Source: Clostridia bacterium (GTDB lineage Bacteria; Bacillota; Clostridia; Christensenellales; Aristaeellaceae). From it: DNA of 23,025 nt. The notes beneath the pieces are model-generated. The model did not search any database. It was not told the origin of the DNA and worked only from the letters and a program-made list of their open reading frames with translations. The position numbers and the translations under genes were made by a program. This document shows positions 6,995 through 15,040 of the stretch, in pieces; position 1 is the first letter of the stretch; every line of letters starts with the position of its first letter. Where the stretch lies: assembly GCA_009776385.1 (NCBI GenBank), contig WRFT01000003.1, positions 1-23,025 of the forward strand, written 5' to 3'.

Positions 6995-8422
6995 TCACGT
7001 ATCCTGCACGGTTTTCACACATTGCCAGTATACATCCATTTCTTCTAAAGTCAAGTCCTCCATTGTCTTTCCTTCGGCGCTTATTCGTTTTTCCATATGT
7101 GTAAATCGCTTGATAAACTTCCGAGTAGCTTCCCGCAGGCATAACTCCGGTTGTATTTTTAGAATCCTGGCAACATTTACACAGGAGAATAACAGGTCTC
7201 CGAGTTCTTCTGCTGCATCTGCGTTGTAAGCGAGCGCCTCATCCAGTTCGCCGGCTTCCTCCAGCGTCTTTTGAAGCGCGTCCCGAGCGTTTGAAAAGTC
7301 GAACCCTACCTGCTTTGCTTTCTGCTGCACCTTTGATGCGTACATTAATGCGGGAAGCGCCTCAGGTATGTCTTCCATCAGTCCGGAATAAGCGATGATA
7401 CCTTTTTCTTCTTTTTTTATTTTTTCCCAGTTCTCTATCACTTCTCCCGGTGTTGTACATGAGTCGCCGCCAAAGATATGGCGGTGGCGTGAGATCATCT
7501 TATTTACAATGGCGCTTGTAACATCGTTGATATCAAAACAACCATGTTGACGGCCTATTGTCGCGTGAAAAACGACCTGTAAAAGCACATCACCCAACTC
7601 ATCGCATATCCTGTCATCTTCCTTTTGGTCAATGGCGGAAACGGTCTCATAGGCTTCCTCGATCATATACTGCCTAAGGCTTTCGTGTGTTTGCGCTAAA
7701 TCCCAGGGACAGCCGTTATCTCCGCGCAGGGTGTTCATCAGGTCAACCAGATCATAAAAATCATGCCTGTTTCTGTCCTTCATGGATAAGGGCGGTAAAA
7801 AGACGCAGGATGTATGGTCATAAGCGGACTGCCTGTCCAACGCGCTTAAAGGTATATGCGTAGTCTTGCCGTGATGCAAAAAAAGAACAACAGTATTCGG
7901 AGGATACAATACCAACAGCGCCAGCTTCACATCTCCGGTCATCACACGGCTGTTCAATTCCGTAACGAGGCAAGGTATCCTGGGGTTCGGAGCGGTTTGT
8001 AAAACAACCGCGGCCGGAAAGGTGAGAAAGCCGTCCGGTGTAATTGTAGCGGATGCCGCGCTGAAATGCGCTGAAGCCGTGACACCCGGTATCAATGTGA
8101 TGTCGGCCGCGTTTCTGCCCAGCAACGCGGCGACGGTCCGGTCTTCCGTCAGATCGGCAACGGCATAACATAAAGGCTCCGGGCCATTATATGACAGCAG
8201 GCGATCAGCCACCTTCTCGTTCAATTCTGAAAAACTTATACTGGCAGGATATAAATCATCCAGCGTCGTAAAGGCAATGCCCTCGTGCCGAAGCCATGCT
8301 GCCGCACCGTGACGCTCCGTACGTAAAATCACAGTCGGAGCGGATGTCAGTGCGTGTACAGCGGCGCGCGTGAGTTGGTTCTCATCTCCATGCCCTAAAG
8401 ATACAATGATTATTTTACGCAT
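6995..8422 (-). CDS. mazG: YabN-type protein: tetrapyrrole-methylase-like domain fused to MazG nucleotide pyrophosphohydrolase
   Basis: This 475-residue product has two parts. Residues 1 to about 215 resemble the tetrapyrrole (corrin/porphyrin) methylase fold of YabN, but the usual GLGPGD SAM motif reads SLGHGDENQL, so methyl transfer is doubtful. Residues about 221-475 are a tandem MazG unit: the first domain has LRGDNGCPWD followed by EEAYE (Glu255, Glu256, Glu259) and DELGD (Glu275, Asp278); the second has LEEAGELDEAL and EELGDLLF. MazG hydrolyses NTPs to NMP plus pyrophosphate, cleaning up non-canonical or excess nucleotides. The frame stays open to an upstream Met at 8509, but Met at 8422 begins the conserved domain, follows GGAGG and overlaps the flippase stop by 8 bases, so I use it. 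Length agrees with B. subtilis YabN (about 489 residues). Confidence 0.93.
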   Translation of the reverse strand: MRKIIIVSLGHGDENQLTRAAVHALTSAPTVILRTERHGAAAWLRHEGIAFTTLDDLYPASISFSELNEKVADRLLSYNGPEPLCYAVADLTEDRTVAALLGRNAADITLIPGVTASAHFSAASATITPDGFLTFPAAVVLQTAPNPRIPCLVTELNSRVMTGDVKLALLVLYPPNTVVLFLHHGKTTHIPLSALDRQSAYDHTSCVFLPPLSMKDRNRHDFYDLVDLMNTLRGDNGCPWDLAQTHESLRQYMIEEAYETVSAIDQKEDDRICDELGDVLLQVVFHATIGRQHGCFDINDVTSAIVNKMISRHRHIFGGDSCTTPGEVIENWEKIKKEEKGIIAYSGLMEDIPEALPALMYASKVQQKAKQVGFDFSNARDALQKTLEEAGELDEALAYNADAAEELGDLLFSCVNVARILKIQPELCLREATRKFIKRFTHMEKRISAEGKTMEDLTLEEMDVYWQCVKTVQDT

Positions 8423-9989
8423 GACGCCTCCGTCGCGCGAAAGCGCGCAGATCATCCTTGGTGACAGCCTTGAGAGCAAAGGCGGACAAGGCAAAAACAA
8501 CAATACCAAAAGTAACGCAGATAAGCAGGCTTATGCTGCCGTCGGGCAGAAAGCGGTTCAACGCGAAAACGGCGGCAGCCATGATCAGGGTAGCAGCCAA
8601 GGGCCTGATGATGATACGGTTGTAATCAAACTTCATTCCCGTATGCTTAACAACATATATGAGATTTGGCACCATACTGACCGCATAACAAAAAATGGAG
8701 GCGATGGGCGCACCATGAATATTCATATCGGGTATAGGAATGAGTATGGCGTTTAGCGCTATCTTTATCGCCACACCGGCAGCCAGTGTATAAAGGGGTA
8801 TTTTTTGTTTCTTAAGCCCCTGTAAAATACCGGATGTCGCTTGTACTACCGTAAACAACACGATAGTCAGGGCGGAAACCGTTAATAAATCCACAGCGGC
8901 GTTGAAATTCTCGGGAGCCAGTGTCCTGCCGAAGACGAAATGCAATAAGGGAGCGGCCAGAATACTCATGCCCGCCGAGCACGGGAGTCCGATTAAAAAC
9001 GAAAAACGCAGGCCTAACATGCTTTGCCGTTGTACAGCTTTTTTATCGTTTGCAGCCCACGCGGACGAGATGGCTGGAACCAGGCTCATTGCGATGGCTA
9101 TCGCCAAGGCGGTGGGCACATTGATCAAGTTGATGACACATCCTGAATAGCTACCGTATAGCTCTCGCGCAGCGTTTGTACCGATACCTGCTTGCGCCAA
9201 TCTTGACATAATCATGGATGAATCTACAAAGCCGGACAGCGGAACGATGGACGCGCCCAATGTGATGGGAAGCGCGGATGAGGCCAATTGCCGCAGGATG
9301 GATCGATCTGTCTGCGGTTTCGCTGTTTCCGCAACAGGCAGCTTATCATATGTGGCATTTCGTTTTTTATACAAAATCATCATATAAAAAAGCGCGGCGG
9401 CTTCCGTTATGGAAGTACCCAGTAACGCGCCGGCTGCTGCGTATGCCATGCTAATTTTTTGCCCCGCATATGCCAACGGCAGCGCGAATGCGACTTTTAA
9501 TACTTGCTCTATTAGCTGAGAAACGGCTGTTGGCATCATGTCTTGCTGCCCCTGCATGAAACCGCGGTAAGCAGAAAGAACACAAACGATGAACACAGAA
9601 GGCGCGATGGCGATAAATCCGGGAAGCGTTTCGGGGTCATGAACAAATGACTCGGAAAGCCAACCGCTCATAAGTGCCATGACAACAGATAATACGATAC
9701 CCATACCCGCCAATAACCGAAGTGCCAGCTTAAACACCCGTTTGGCAGATACCGGATCACCGCGGGAGAGGTTTGCCGATACCATGTGAGACACGGCAAC
9801 CGGCAAACCGGCTGATGAAATGGTTAAAAGCATGGTGTAAGTAGGGAATACAAGCTGATATATGCCAACGCTTCCCTCGCCGATGAGCCAAACAAGCGGC
9901 ACACGGAAGAAAACGCCGATTAATTTACATATGATGCCTGTTACAGACAAAATGGTTACACCGCTTACGATGGATTTGGTCGCAGACAT
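8415..9989 (-). CDS. SpoVB/YabM-type MOP-superfamily polysaccharide flippase
   Basis: This 524-residue integral membrane protein has many hydrophobic segments, consistent with about 14 transmembrane helices. The N-terminus (SIVSGVTILSVTGIICKLIG, then FFRVPLVWLIGEGSVGIYQL) and the LTISSAGLPVAVSHMVS stretch are characteristic of the SpoVB/YabM/MurJ-like polysaccharide biosynthesis family, which is proposed to flip lipid-linked cell-wall or spore-cortex precursors. Position directly upstream of yabN with an 8-base overlap points to the YabM branch, but assignment among YabM, SpoVB and MurJ-like members needs a tree. The ATG at 9989 has a GGAGTG site upstream, and a promoter with two perfect hexamers lies at 10054-10024. 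The short basic C-terminus (RRRRHA) is cytosolic. Confidence 0.9.
   Translation of the reverse strand: MSATKSIVSGVTILSVTGIICKLIGVFFRVPLVWLIGEGSVGIYQLVFPTYTMLLTISSAGLPVAVSHMVSANLSRGDPVSAKRVFKLALRLLAGMGIVLSVVMALMSGWLSESFVHDPETLPGFIAIAPSVFIVCVLSAYRGFMQGQQDMMPTAVSQLIEQVLKVAFALPLAYAGQKISMAYAAAGALLGTSITEAAALFYMMILYKKRNATYDKLPVAETAKPQTDRSILRQLASSALPITLGASIVPLSGFVDSSMIMSRLAQAGIGTNAARELYGSYSGCVINLINVPTALAIAIAMSLVPAISSAWAANDKKAVQRQSMLGLRFSFLIGLPCSAGMSILAAPLLHFVFGRTLAPENFNAAVDLLTVSALTIVLFTVVQATSGILQGLKKQKIPLYTLAAGVAIKIALNAILIPIPDMNIHGAPIASIFCYAVSMVPNLIYVVKHTGMKFDYNRIIIRPLAATLIMAAAVFALNRFLPDGSISLLICVTFGIVVFALSAFALKAVTKDDLRAFARRRRHA
8427..8431 (-). promoter_or_regulatory. Ribosome binding site that decides the yabN/mazG start
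   Basis: GGAGG on the minus strand lies 4 bases before the ATG at 8422. Upstream in-frame methionines lie inside the flippase coding region and would add about 29 residues with no family similarity. Confidence 0.6.
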
Positions 9990-10023
9990 GCCATCACTCC
10001 GATTATATGGTACCGGGCACCGT

Positions 10024-10054
10024 ATTATAGCGCATCAAAGCTTCATTATGTCAA
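10024..10054 (-). promoter_or_regulatory. Sigma-A type promoter for the flippase-yabN operon
   Basis: On the minus strand there is a perfect -35 TTGACA (10054-10049) and a perfect -10 TATAAT (10029-10024). The spacer is 19 bases, longer than the optimal 17. The expected transcript start is near 10017, about 28 bases before the flippase ATG. No equally good promoter faces hpf in the same 300-base divergent gap. Confidence 0.65.
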
Positions 10055-10274
10055 TGGCTGTCATGGAAAATTCACTATATAGCATGGCAGTCGCCGACTC
10101 GTCTGAAGATACATGAAAAAAGGAATCCCGTCATTGACGCAGAATATTACTAAAGACAGACTACAAGATGCCCGAGGAAAGAAAGGGCGTGATACCAATG
10201 AACTGCCGACGGGTATCCTGGCCGCTGTCGGATGTTGCGGCGTGGAATCACCGCCTTTGGTAAAGCGTGTAAAT

Positions 10275-10280
10275 AAGGAG
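10275..10280 (+). promoter_or_regulatory. Ribosome binding site that decides the hpf start
   Basis: AAGGAG, continuing as AAGGAGAGG, lies 9 bases before the ATG at 10290. This ATG begins the conserved HPF domain, so the longer frame from 10113 is not used. Confidence 0.8.
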
Positions 10281-10289
10281 AGGACATAT

Positions 10290-10835
10290 ATGAAAACGAC
10301 AATCACCGCGAAAAATATGTTGGTCACACCCGGGGTAACATCCCGTATCATGAAAAAAACAAGCAGAATGGATAGGTATCTGCATCAGGATGCCGTGATG
10401 AACGTACGCCTTGAAAAGGAAAAACATGGCCGCAGAATCGTAGAACTGACTGTTCCGGTTGGCGGTATGCTGCTTCGGGCGGAGGCATCGGAAGATGATA
10501 ATCTCTATCTGGCTATCGATCAGGCTTTGGCGAGGCTGGAAAAGCAAATACACAGACACCGCGAAAAATTGGAAAAAAGAATGCGTACCGACGCGTTCCG
10601 TCAGGAGGAACCGGAGTATATCGAAGAATCGGAGTATGCTGATCCTGAGGAGAAGCGAAAAATCGTCCGGCACAAGGTGTTTCCCAACCGGCCCATGGCG
10701 GTGGAGGACGCGATGTTGCAAATGGAGTTGTTGGGGCATAGCTTTTTTGTTTTTATCAACCATGAAACCAACCAAACCAATGTTCTTTACCTTCGGAAAG
10801 ACGGCGATTTAGGTCTTCTGGAGCCTGATGTTTAA
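10290..10835 (+). CDS. hpf: Long-form ribosome hibernation promoting factor
   Basis: This 181-residue protein has the two-domain layout of long HPF. The N-terminal part (about residues 1-100: MKTTITAKNM to ALARLEKQIHRHREKL) is the beta-alpha domain that sits in the decoding centre of the 30S subunit. After a charged linker, the C-terminal domain (about 125-181) has the family signature RHKVFPNRPMAVEDAMLQMELLGHSFFVFIN, then NVLYLRKDGDLGLLEP. This tail dimerises and joins 70S ribosomes into inactive 100S particles in stationary phase. The start at 10290 is set by the AAGGAG site and by homology. The next gene begins within about 20 bases, so the two are probably co-transcribed. Confidence 0.95.
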   Translation: MKTTITAKNMLVTPGVTSRIMKKTSRMDRYLHQDAVMNVRLEKEKHGRRIVELTVPVGGMLLRAEASEDDNLYLAIDQALARLEKQIHRHREKLEKRMRTDAFRQEEPEYIEESEYADPEEKRKIVRHKVFPNRPMAVEDAMLQMELLGHSFFVFINHETNQTNVLYLRKDGDLGLLEPDV

Positions 10836-10853
10836 CCGGGCGTGAATGATCAA

Positions 10854-11546
10854 ATGAAACTGCATATACTCGGGATGAACGGGCCTTTCCCCGCGCCCGC
10901 AGGCGCCTGTTCCGGGTATTTAGCAACGACGGAAAGCAGACGCTTCTTGTTGGATATAGGCGCGGGTGTATTCGCGCGTTTAATCGCTTCAACCGATCCG
11001 GCGGCATTAGATGCAGTTTTATTATCTCATTTTCACCATGATCATATAAGTGATCTGGGTGTTTTGCGTTACTATCTATCTTTTAACGGGCAAGAAAGGG
11101 CGCTTCCCGTGTTAGCGCCGAGCAGGGATCCTCTGCTGGAAGGAGACTTGTTCTGCTTCAAGGGCGATTCCCTTAGCTTGTCCGATGTAACCATTACGTC
11201 TTTTCGCGTTCGTCATACGGTATCCGCGCTCGCCTATAAGATAACATACTGTGGTAAAACGCTTGTCTATTCGGGGGACATGAATGAGACCGAGGGGTTT
11301 GCGGATTTTACGCATGGTGCTGACTTGCTTTTATGCGATGCTTGTCTACCCTCCGTTTTATGGCAGGAAACCGCTCCGCATCTCAGCGCACGGCACGCTG
11401 CTTGTATAGCGCGGGAAGCCGGGGTCGGCCGCTTACTGCTTACCCATATGAACCCACATTACTCAGAAACGGAAATATTGGAAGAAGCGAGAGCAGTTTT
11501 CAAGGACACGATGATAGCTGCATCGGGCGTCGTTTATGCGTGCTGA
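10854..11546 (+). CDS. Metallo-beta-lactamase-fold hydrolase (YhfI/RNase Z-like group)
   Basis: This protein of about 230 residues has all the metal ligands of the metallo-beta-lactamase fold: SHFHHDH (His59, His61, Asp63, His64), His121 in VRHTVSALAYKI, Asp142 in YSGDMNE and His198 in LLLTHMNP. The short form, the RHT...AYKI stretch and the SGD motif put it near the YhfI/RNase Z-like cyclic-nucleotide or RNA hydrolase group. It lacks a clear RNase Z exosite arm, so tRNA processing is not assured. MKLHILG at 10854 matches how relatives begin; a GTG at 10842, 6 bases after the hpf stop, would add four residues, and neither has a strong ribosome binding site. The end overlaps the comEC start by 11 bases. 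Confidence 0.88.
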   Translation: MKLHILGMNGPFPAPAGACSGYLATTESRRFLLDIGAGVFARLIASTDPAALDAVLLSHFHHDHISDLGVLRYYLSFNGQERALPVLAPSRDPLLEGDLFCFKGDSLSLSDVTITSFRVRHTVSALAYKITYCGKTLVYSGDMNETEGFADFTHGADLLLCDACLPSVLWQETAPHLSARHAACIAREAGVGRLLLTHMNPHYSETEILEEARAVFKDTMIAASGVVYAC

Positions 11547-13779
11547 TAACGCCTCGCCTTTTTACGTCACGCGCCCCTTGGTATCTGCGGCTGGTTGCTT
11601 CGGGACGGGTATCTTCATCGGCATCAGGTTATCGCCATCTCCGCTTTTCTTGGGCTTACTTTTGTTGTGTATCCTATTAGCTTGCCTGAAAAAAACCCGT
11701 TATTTATTTCTTGCAGCGGCATTTATAGCAGGCTTGTTACTCTGCGCGGTTGCATCCCATCCTATCCTACCGGAGGAGGGAACCTATCATATCTCCGGTA
11801 CATTACGGGGAGACGCTGTTACGGACACATTTATTGGGCATACGCGTGCGGAGCTTGAGCATGTTTCGTTGAACGGTCAGGAAGCGGGTATCGCCGCGTA
11901 CTGGACTTTTTACACGGCAAAGAATGAAGTAGCGCCGGTATTGCGTGATGGTGATATCGTATCTTTCACGGGCAAGCTCTATCACCCTCAAGGCCGTGTT
12001 AACCCCGGTGGTTTTAACTTTAAACTTTATCTTTATCAAAATGGCATGTCTGTCGGTTTATACGGGAATAATGATTTACAAGTGACGGGTCACGAGGCGA
12101 GCGGTATACTTTATTGGAGCCGCGCCGCGCGTCATTGGCTGGTTAACAGGCTCTCTGAAGCGATGGGCGTTGATGCTTCCTTGGCGGTGGCGCTCGCGTT
12201 GGGTGAGCGTTCCATGATCAGTCAAGAAGATAAGGAGGCATTTCGTCGAACGGGAACGGCGCATATCCTGGCTGTTTCCGGCTTACATTTAGGATACTTT
12301 ACGCTTCTGGTCATGTTTATTCTTAAAACGACCCGTGTGCATAAACGTTACCACTGGATAGGGCTCGCATTCTTCTTGATTTGTTATGCGCTGCTTACCG
12401 GTATGAGCGATTCAGTTCTTCGCGCGGCGGTTCTGGCGGTTTTATTAGCGTTGTCCCGTACCTTACGCAAGCCTTATGACCCGCTGACTGCATTGGCGGC
12501 GGCTTTTATCATCATTCTTACGGTTAAGCCGTTGGATTTGTTTACGCCGGGTTTCGTATTATCCTTTACGTCTGTTCTGGGTATAACGCTTTTACAAAAG
12601 CCTATACAGTCTAAAATGAAATTTTTACCTAAAGCGCTTGCGTCTTCGCTGTCCGTATCGCTGGCGGCATCTGCCGGTATCGTTATCCCTATCATGTATT
12701 ACTATAAAGAATTTCAATGGCTTTCGCCTCTCATTAACCTGTTTATGGTACCGTTGGCGGGGTTTATGACGCTTCTATCGCTGCTGACATTGGCTTTTCC
12801 TTTTCTGGGTGCGCTAACGGCTCTTGCCGCTCAATCGTTTCTGGCGCTGGTGCGTATCATTGGGGAACTGCCCTTCCTCACTACAAACGCCTTCTCACCG
12901 CCAATATACATGATTACTGGCGCCTACCTTTTTATAGCGCTCTACTCCGGTTTCTTAACGCTGAGGGGACGCAGACGCCTTGCAGCCGCTTGCACCGCAC
13001 TCATTTTAGCAGCGGCGGGGTACATTAGCCTGCGTGCCGAACCGCTGCAGTACACGCTGTTCGCAAATGGCCAAAGCGATGGGGCTATCGTGGAGGCGGA
13101 TTCGTATACACTGGTCATTGACGCAGGTGAAAACGGGCAGGATATGGCCTCGTACCTTAAAGCGCGAGGCAAAAAAGTGGATATGCTTGTCATTACGCAT
13201 CTCCACGCAGATCATGTCAATGGGCTCAATGCATTTATAAATCAAGGAGTCGAGATAACCGAAATCGGCTTACCATCGGGATATAAGGCTTATCAGTGGG
13301 ATGAAGGCTGTTTGCCGCTTATCGAATCTTCCGGAATACCTATTCGGGAACTGACATCCGATGATATATTGCCTTGCGCCAGTGTGTTATGGCCAATTGC
13401 CGAGAAGCCGGCTCGAGCGGCAGATACCAATGATCTGAGCGTTGGGTTGCTTATCACACTGGGGGAGGTGAGGATACTGTCATTGGGAGATCAGGGCATA
13501 GCGTACGAGAACTACATCGCACGCGAGTGTGATATACTCAAAGTCAGCCATCATGGCAGCGGGGGTGCTACCGGCGAGGCTTTTTTAGACGTTACCTCAC
13601 CTACAGCGGCGTTCATCACCTGTACACAGAATACTCAGCTTCCTTCGGAAAGGACGCTCAATGCCTTGTATGAACGCGGGATTTCGGTTTATCGTACAGA
13701 TGTACACGGAGCGTTGAAGGTCATACCTCAGGGAAACGGATATTCAATACAGCCATACTTGCAAAGCGGGGCGGATTGA
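11536..13779 (+). CDS. comEC: ComEC/Rec2 DNA uptake channel protein
   Basis: This 747-residue polytopic membrane protein has the complete ComEC layout: N-terminal membrane helices, a DUF4131/OB-like outer domain (about 75-185), the Competence transmembrane domain (about 215-490, with the hallmark TAHILAVSGLHLG at 241-253 and LLTGMSDSVLRAAVL), and a C-terminal metallo-beta-lactamase domain (about 503-735) with THLHADH (554-560), LSLGDQG and SHHGSGG. In transformation it forms the channel for single-stranded DNA, and the C-terminal domain may degrade the other strand. The usual VGQGDA near the start of the last domain is altered to NGQSDGA. ComEA and other uptake genes are not in this window. 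The gene overlaps both neighbours, placing it in one operon with holA. Confidence 0.95.
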   Translation: MRADNASPFYVTRPLVSAAGCFGTGIFIGIRLSPSPLFLGLLLLCILLACLKKTRYLFLAAAFIAGLLLCAVASHPILPEEGTYHISGTLRGDAVTDTFIGHTRAELEHVSLNGQEAGIAAYWTFYTAKNEVAPVLRDGDIVSFTGKLYHPQGRVNPGGFNFKLYLYQNGMSVGLYGNNDLQVTGHEASGILYWSRAARHWLVNRLSEAMGVDASLAVALALGERSMISQEDKEAFRRTGTAHILAVSGLHLGYFTLLVMFILKTTRVHKRYHWIGLAFFLICYALLTGMSDSVLRAAVLAVLLALSRTLRKPYDPLTALAAAFIIILTVKPLDLFTPGFVLSFTSVLGITLLQKPIQSKMKFLPKALASSLSVSLAASAGIVIPIMYYYKEFQWLSPLINLFMVPLAGFMTLLSLLTLAFPFLGALTALAAQSFLALVRIIGELPFLTTNAFSPPIYMITGAYLFIALYSGFLTLRGRRRLAAACTALILAAAGYISLRAEPLQYTLFANGQSDGAIVEADSYTLVIDAGENGQDMASYLKARGKKVDMLVITHLHADHVNGLNAFINQGVEITEIGLPSGYKAYQWDEGCLPLIESSGIPIRELTSDDILPCASVLWPIAEKPARAADTNDLSVGLLITLGEVRILSLGDQGIAYENYIARECDILKVSHHGSGGATGEAFLDVTSPTAAFITCTQNTQLPSERTLNALYERGISVYRTDVHGALKVIPQGNGYSIQPYLQSGAD

Positions 13780-14864
13780 TGATGAATCATACACAGTTTT
13801 ATCAAAATATTAAATCACACCGATTCTCCGCCTGCTATTTGTTGGAGGGCGAAGAAGAACATATAAAAAAAACGATGCTGGAGGAACTAAAAAATGCTGT
13901 TTTACCGAGGGCACTGCGTGAGTTAAATGAGATAACATACGTGAACCCAACGCCAGACATACTAGAGGATGCTACGGCAACATACCCCGTCATGGCGGAT
14001 AAAAGACTCGTTATCGTAACGGAATGCGCTTGCCTTTCCGCCGCTGTAAAAGAAACGGAAAACAATGGGGATTCAACGGCTAAAAAAAGCAAATCCAAAG
14101 GGAACGATGCCGCTGTTTACGCGCAAATCATCGATGCATTGCCTCCCCATACCATTTTAATTTTTTACGAAAGAGGTTCGGTCGACAGAAAAAAGGCCTT
14201 GTATAAAAAATTGGAAAGCGTAGGCGGTGTCGTGACGTTTGCCAAACTGAGCGAAGCGGAACTATCAAAGTGGATAGCGCAGACACTTAAGGCGCACGGG
14301 AAGGTTATCTCCGCTGAAAATGCTGCGTATCTTCATTTTTATACAGGCGGCGGAACCGCGCTTCTTCGTGGTGAAATAGAAAAGCTTGCAGCCTATGCGC
14401 ATGATCACCAAGAAATCACTCAAGACGATATTCGTGCGGTTTGTATAAAGTCCGAGGAATGCGTTATATTTGATTTGACAGATGAGATTGCCATGGGACG
14501 CACTGCCGGAGCAATAAGGCATGTAAAATACCTGTTAAGCGCCGGAGACAGCAAAGAGCGGGGGAACCTTTTATATATGATACTCAGGCAGTATCGTATC
14601 ATGTATCATCTGACTGTCATGAAACGGATTGGTATGAATGCGTGGGATTGGCCGCTCGCTTTAGGTATCCATACATACTCAGCGCAAGTAGCGGAAAAGC
14701 AAGCGGCTGCCTACACGGAAGCCTCGTTGAATGAAGCTTTGAACATGCTGGAGGGCGTGTATTTATCCGTCAGAACCGGCAAACTCACGCAGGATAACGC
14801 ACTTGAAAATGTTATTTTACTGCTTCCGCGTTACTTAACACAACCTGATAATGCGCCGGCGTAG
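13779..14864 (+). CDS. holA: DNA polymerase III delta subunit (clamp-loader wrench)
   Basis: This protein of about 361 residues matches HolA in length and layout. CYLLEGEEEHIKKTMLEEL (about 19-37) is the Y-L-x-x-G-x-E-x-x-L start motif, TYPVMADKRLVIVTECACL is the central beta strand region, and LRGEIEKLAAYA plus VIFDLTDEIAMG correspond to the lid and collar segments. The protein opens the beta sliding clamp as part of the clamp loader. An acidic and lysine-rich insertion lies around residues 90-110 (ENNGDSTAKKSKSKGNDAA). The ATG at 13779 overlaps the comEC stop (TGATG); a TTG at 13776 and an ATG at 13782 are near alternatives. comEC followed by holA is a common order in Bacillota. A 6-bp GC hairpin spans the stop codon (14855-14869), but no T-tract follows it. 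Confidence 0.93.
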   Translation: MMNHTQFYQNIKSHRFSACYLLEGEEEHIKKTMLEELKNAVLPRALRELNEITYVNPTPDILEDATATYPVMADKRLVIVTECACLSAAVKETENNGDSTAKKSKSKGNDAAVYAQIIDALPPHTILIFYERGSVDRKKALYKKLESVGGVVTFAKLSEAELSKWIAQTLKAHGKVISAENAAYLHFYTGGGTALLRGEIEKLAAYAHDHQEITQDDIRAVCIKSEECVIFDLTDEIAMGRTAGAIRHVKYLLSAGDSKERGNLLYMILRQYRIMYHLTVMKRIGMNAWDWPLALGIHTYSAQVAEKQAAAYTEASLNEALNMLEGVYLSVRTGKLTQDNALENVILLLPRYLTQPDNAPA

Positions 14865-14945
14865 CCGGCTATGGATATTGCGATACGGATAGGTATCCCG
14901 ATGTCTTTTACATATCGATGCGCTGTCCATCAACATCGCTTCGGC

Positions 14946-14974
14946 TTGATATCAAAGTATCATTCCGATATACT
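14946..14974 (+). promoter_or_regulatory. Sigma-A type promoter for the moxR operon
   Basis: TTGATA (14946-14951) and TATACT (14969-14974) are separated by exactly 17 bases, each 5 of 6 to consensus. The expected transcript start is near 14981. This is the best promoter in the gap between holA and moxR. Confidence 0.7.
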
Positions 14975-14987
14975 GTATTTGGCAGGA

Positions 14988-15022
14988 GCCTCCGATTCTC
15001 CGCGCAGGCGGAGCCGGGAGGC
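14988..15022 (+). promoter_or_regulatory. Nested leader hairpin before the moxR ribosome binding site
   Basis: Outer arms GCCTCC (14988-14993) and GGAGGC (15017-15022) enclose inner arms CTCCGC (14998-15003) and GCGGAG (15008-15013) with a GCAG loop. The structure would begin about 7 bases after the predicted transcript start and end 3 bases before the GGGAGG ribosome binding site at 15025-15030. No T-tract follows, so it is not a typical terminator. It could protect the message or modulate access to the ribosome binding site. The rest of the gap (14865-14945) holds nothing I can name. Confidence 0.5.
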
Positions 15023-15040
15023 ACGGGAGGATGTTTTTAA

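Larger units (their letters stand above)
9990..10289. other. Divergent intergenic region between the flippase operon and hpf
   Basis: This 300-base stretch carries the leftward promoter described separately. The rightward hpf frame stays open back to 10113, but the added 59 residues do not resemble the family and the strong ribosome binding site lies at 10275-10280. For hpf I find only partial matches: TTGACG at about 10130 and TATATA near 10085, neither with a good partner at the right spacing. No terminator or RNA element is evident. Confidence 0.45.

Noticed and set aside
8370..8756. A 128-codon plus-strand frame
   Set aside because: It is antisense to the flippase and yabN genes, has no ribosome binding site or recognisable domain.
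10130..10160. TTGACG as an hpf promoter
   Set aside because: At 16-18 bases spacing the -10 position reads CAGACT or similar, which is not a usable match.
10248..10775. A 175-codon minus-strand frame
   Set aside because: It is antisense to hpf, whose protein is a clear family member.
14855..14869. GCCGGC-GTA-GCCGGC hairpin at the holA stop as a terminator
   Set aside because: The stem is only 6 bp and no T-tract follows within the needed distance.
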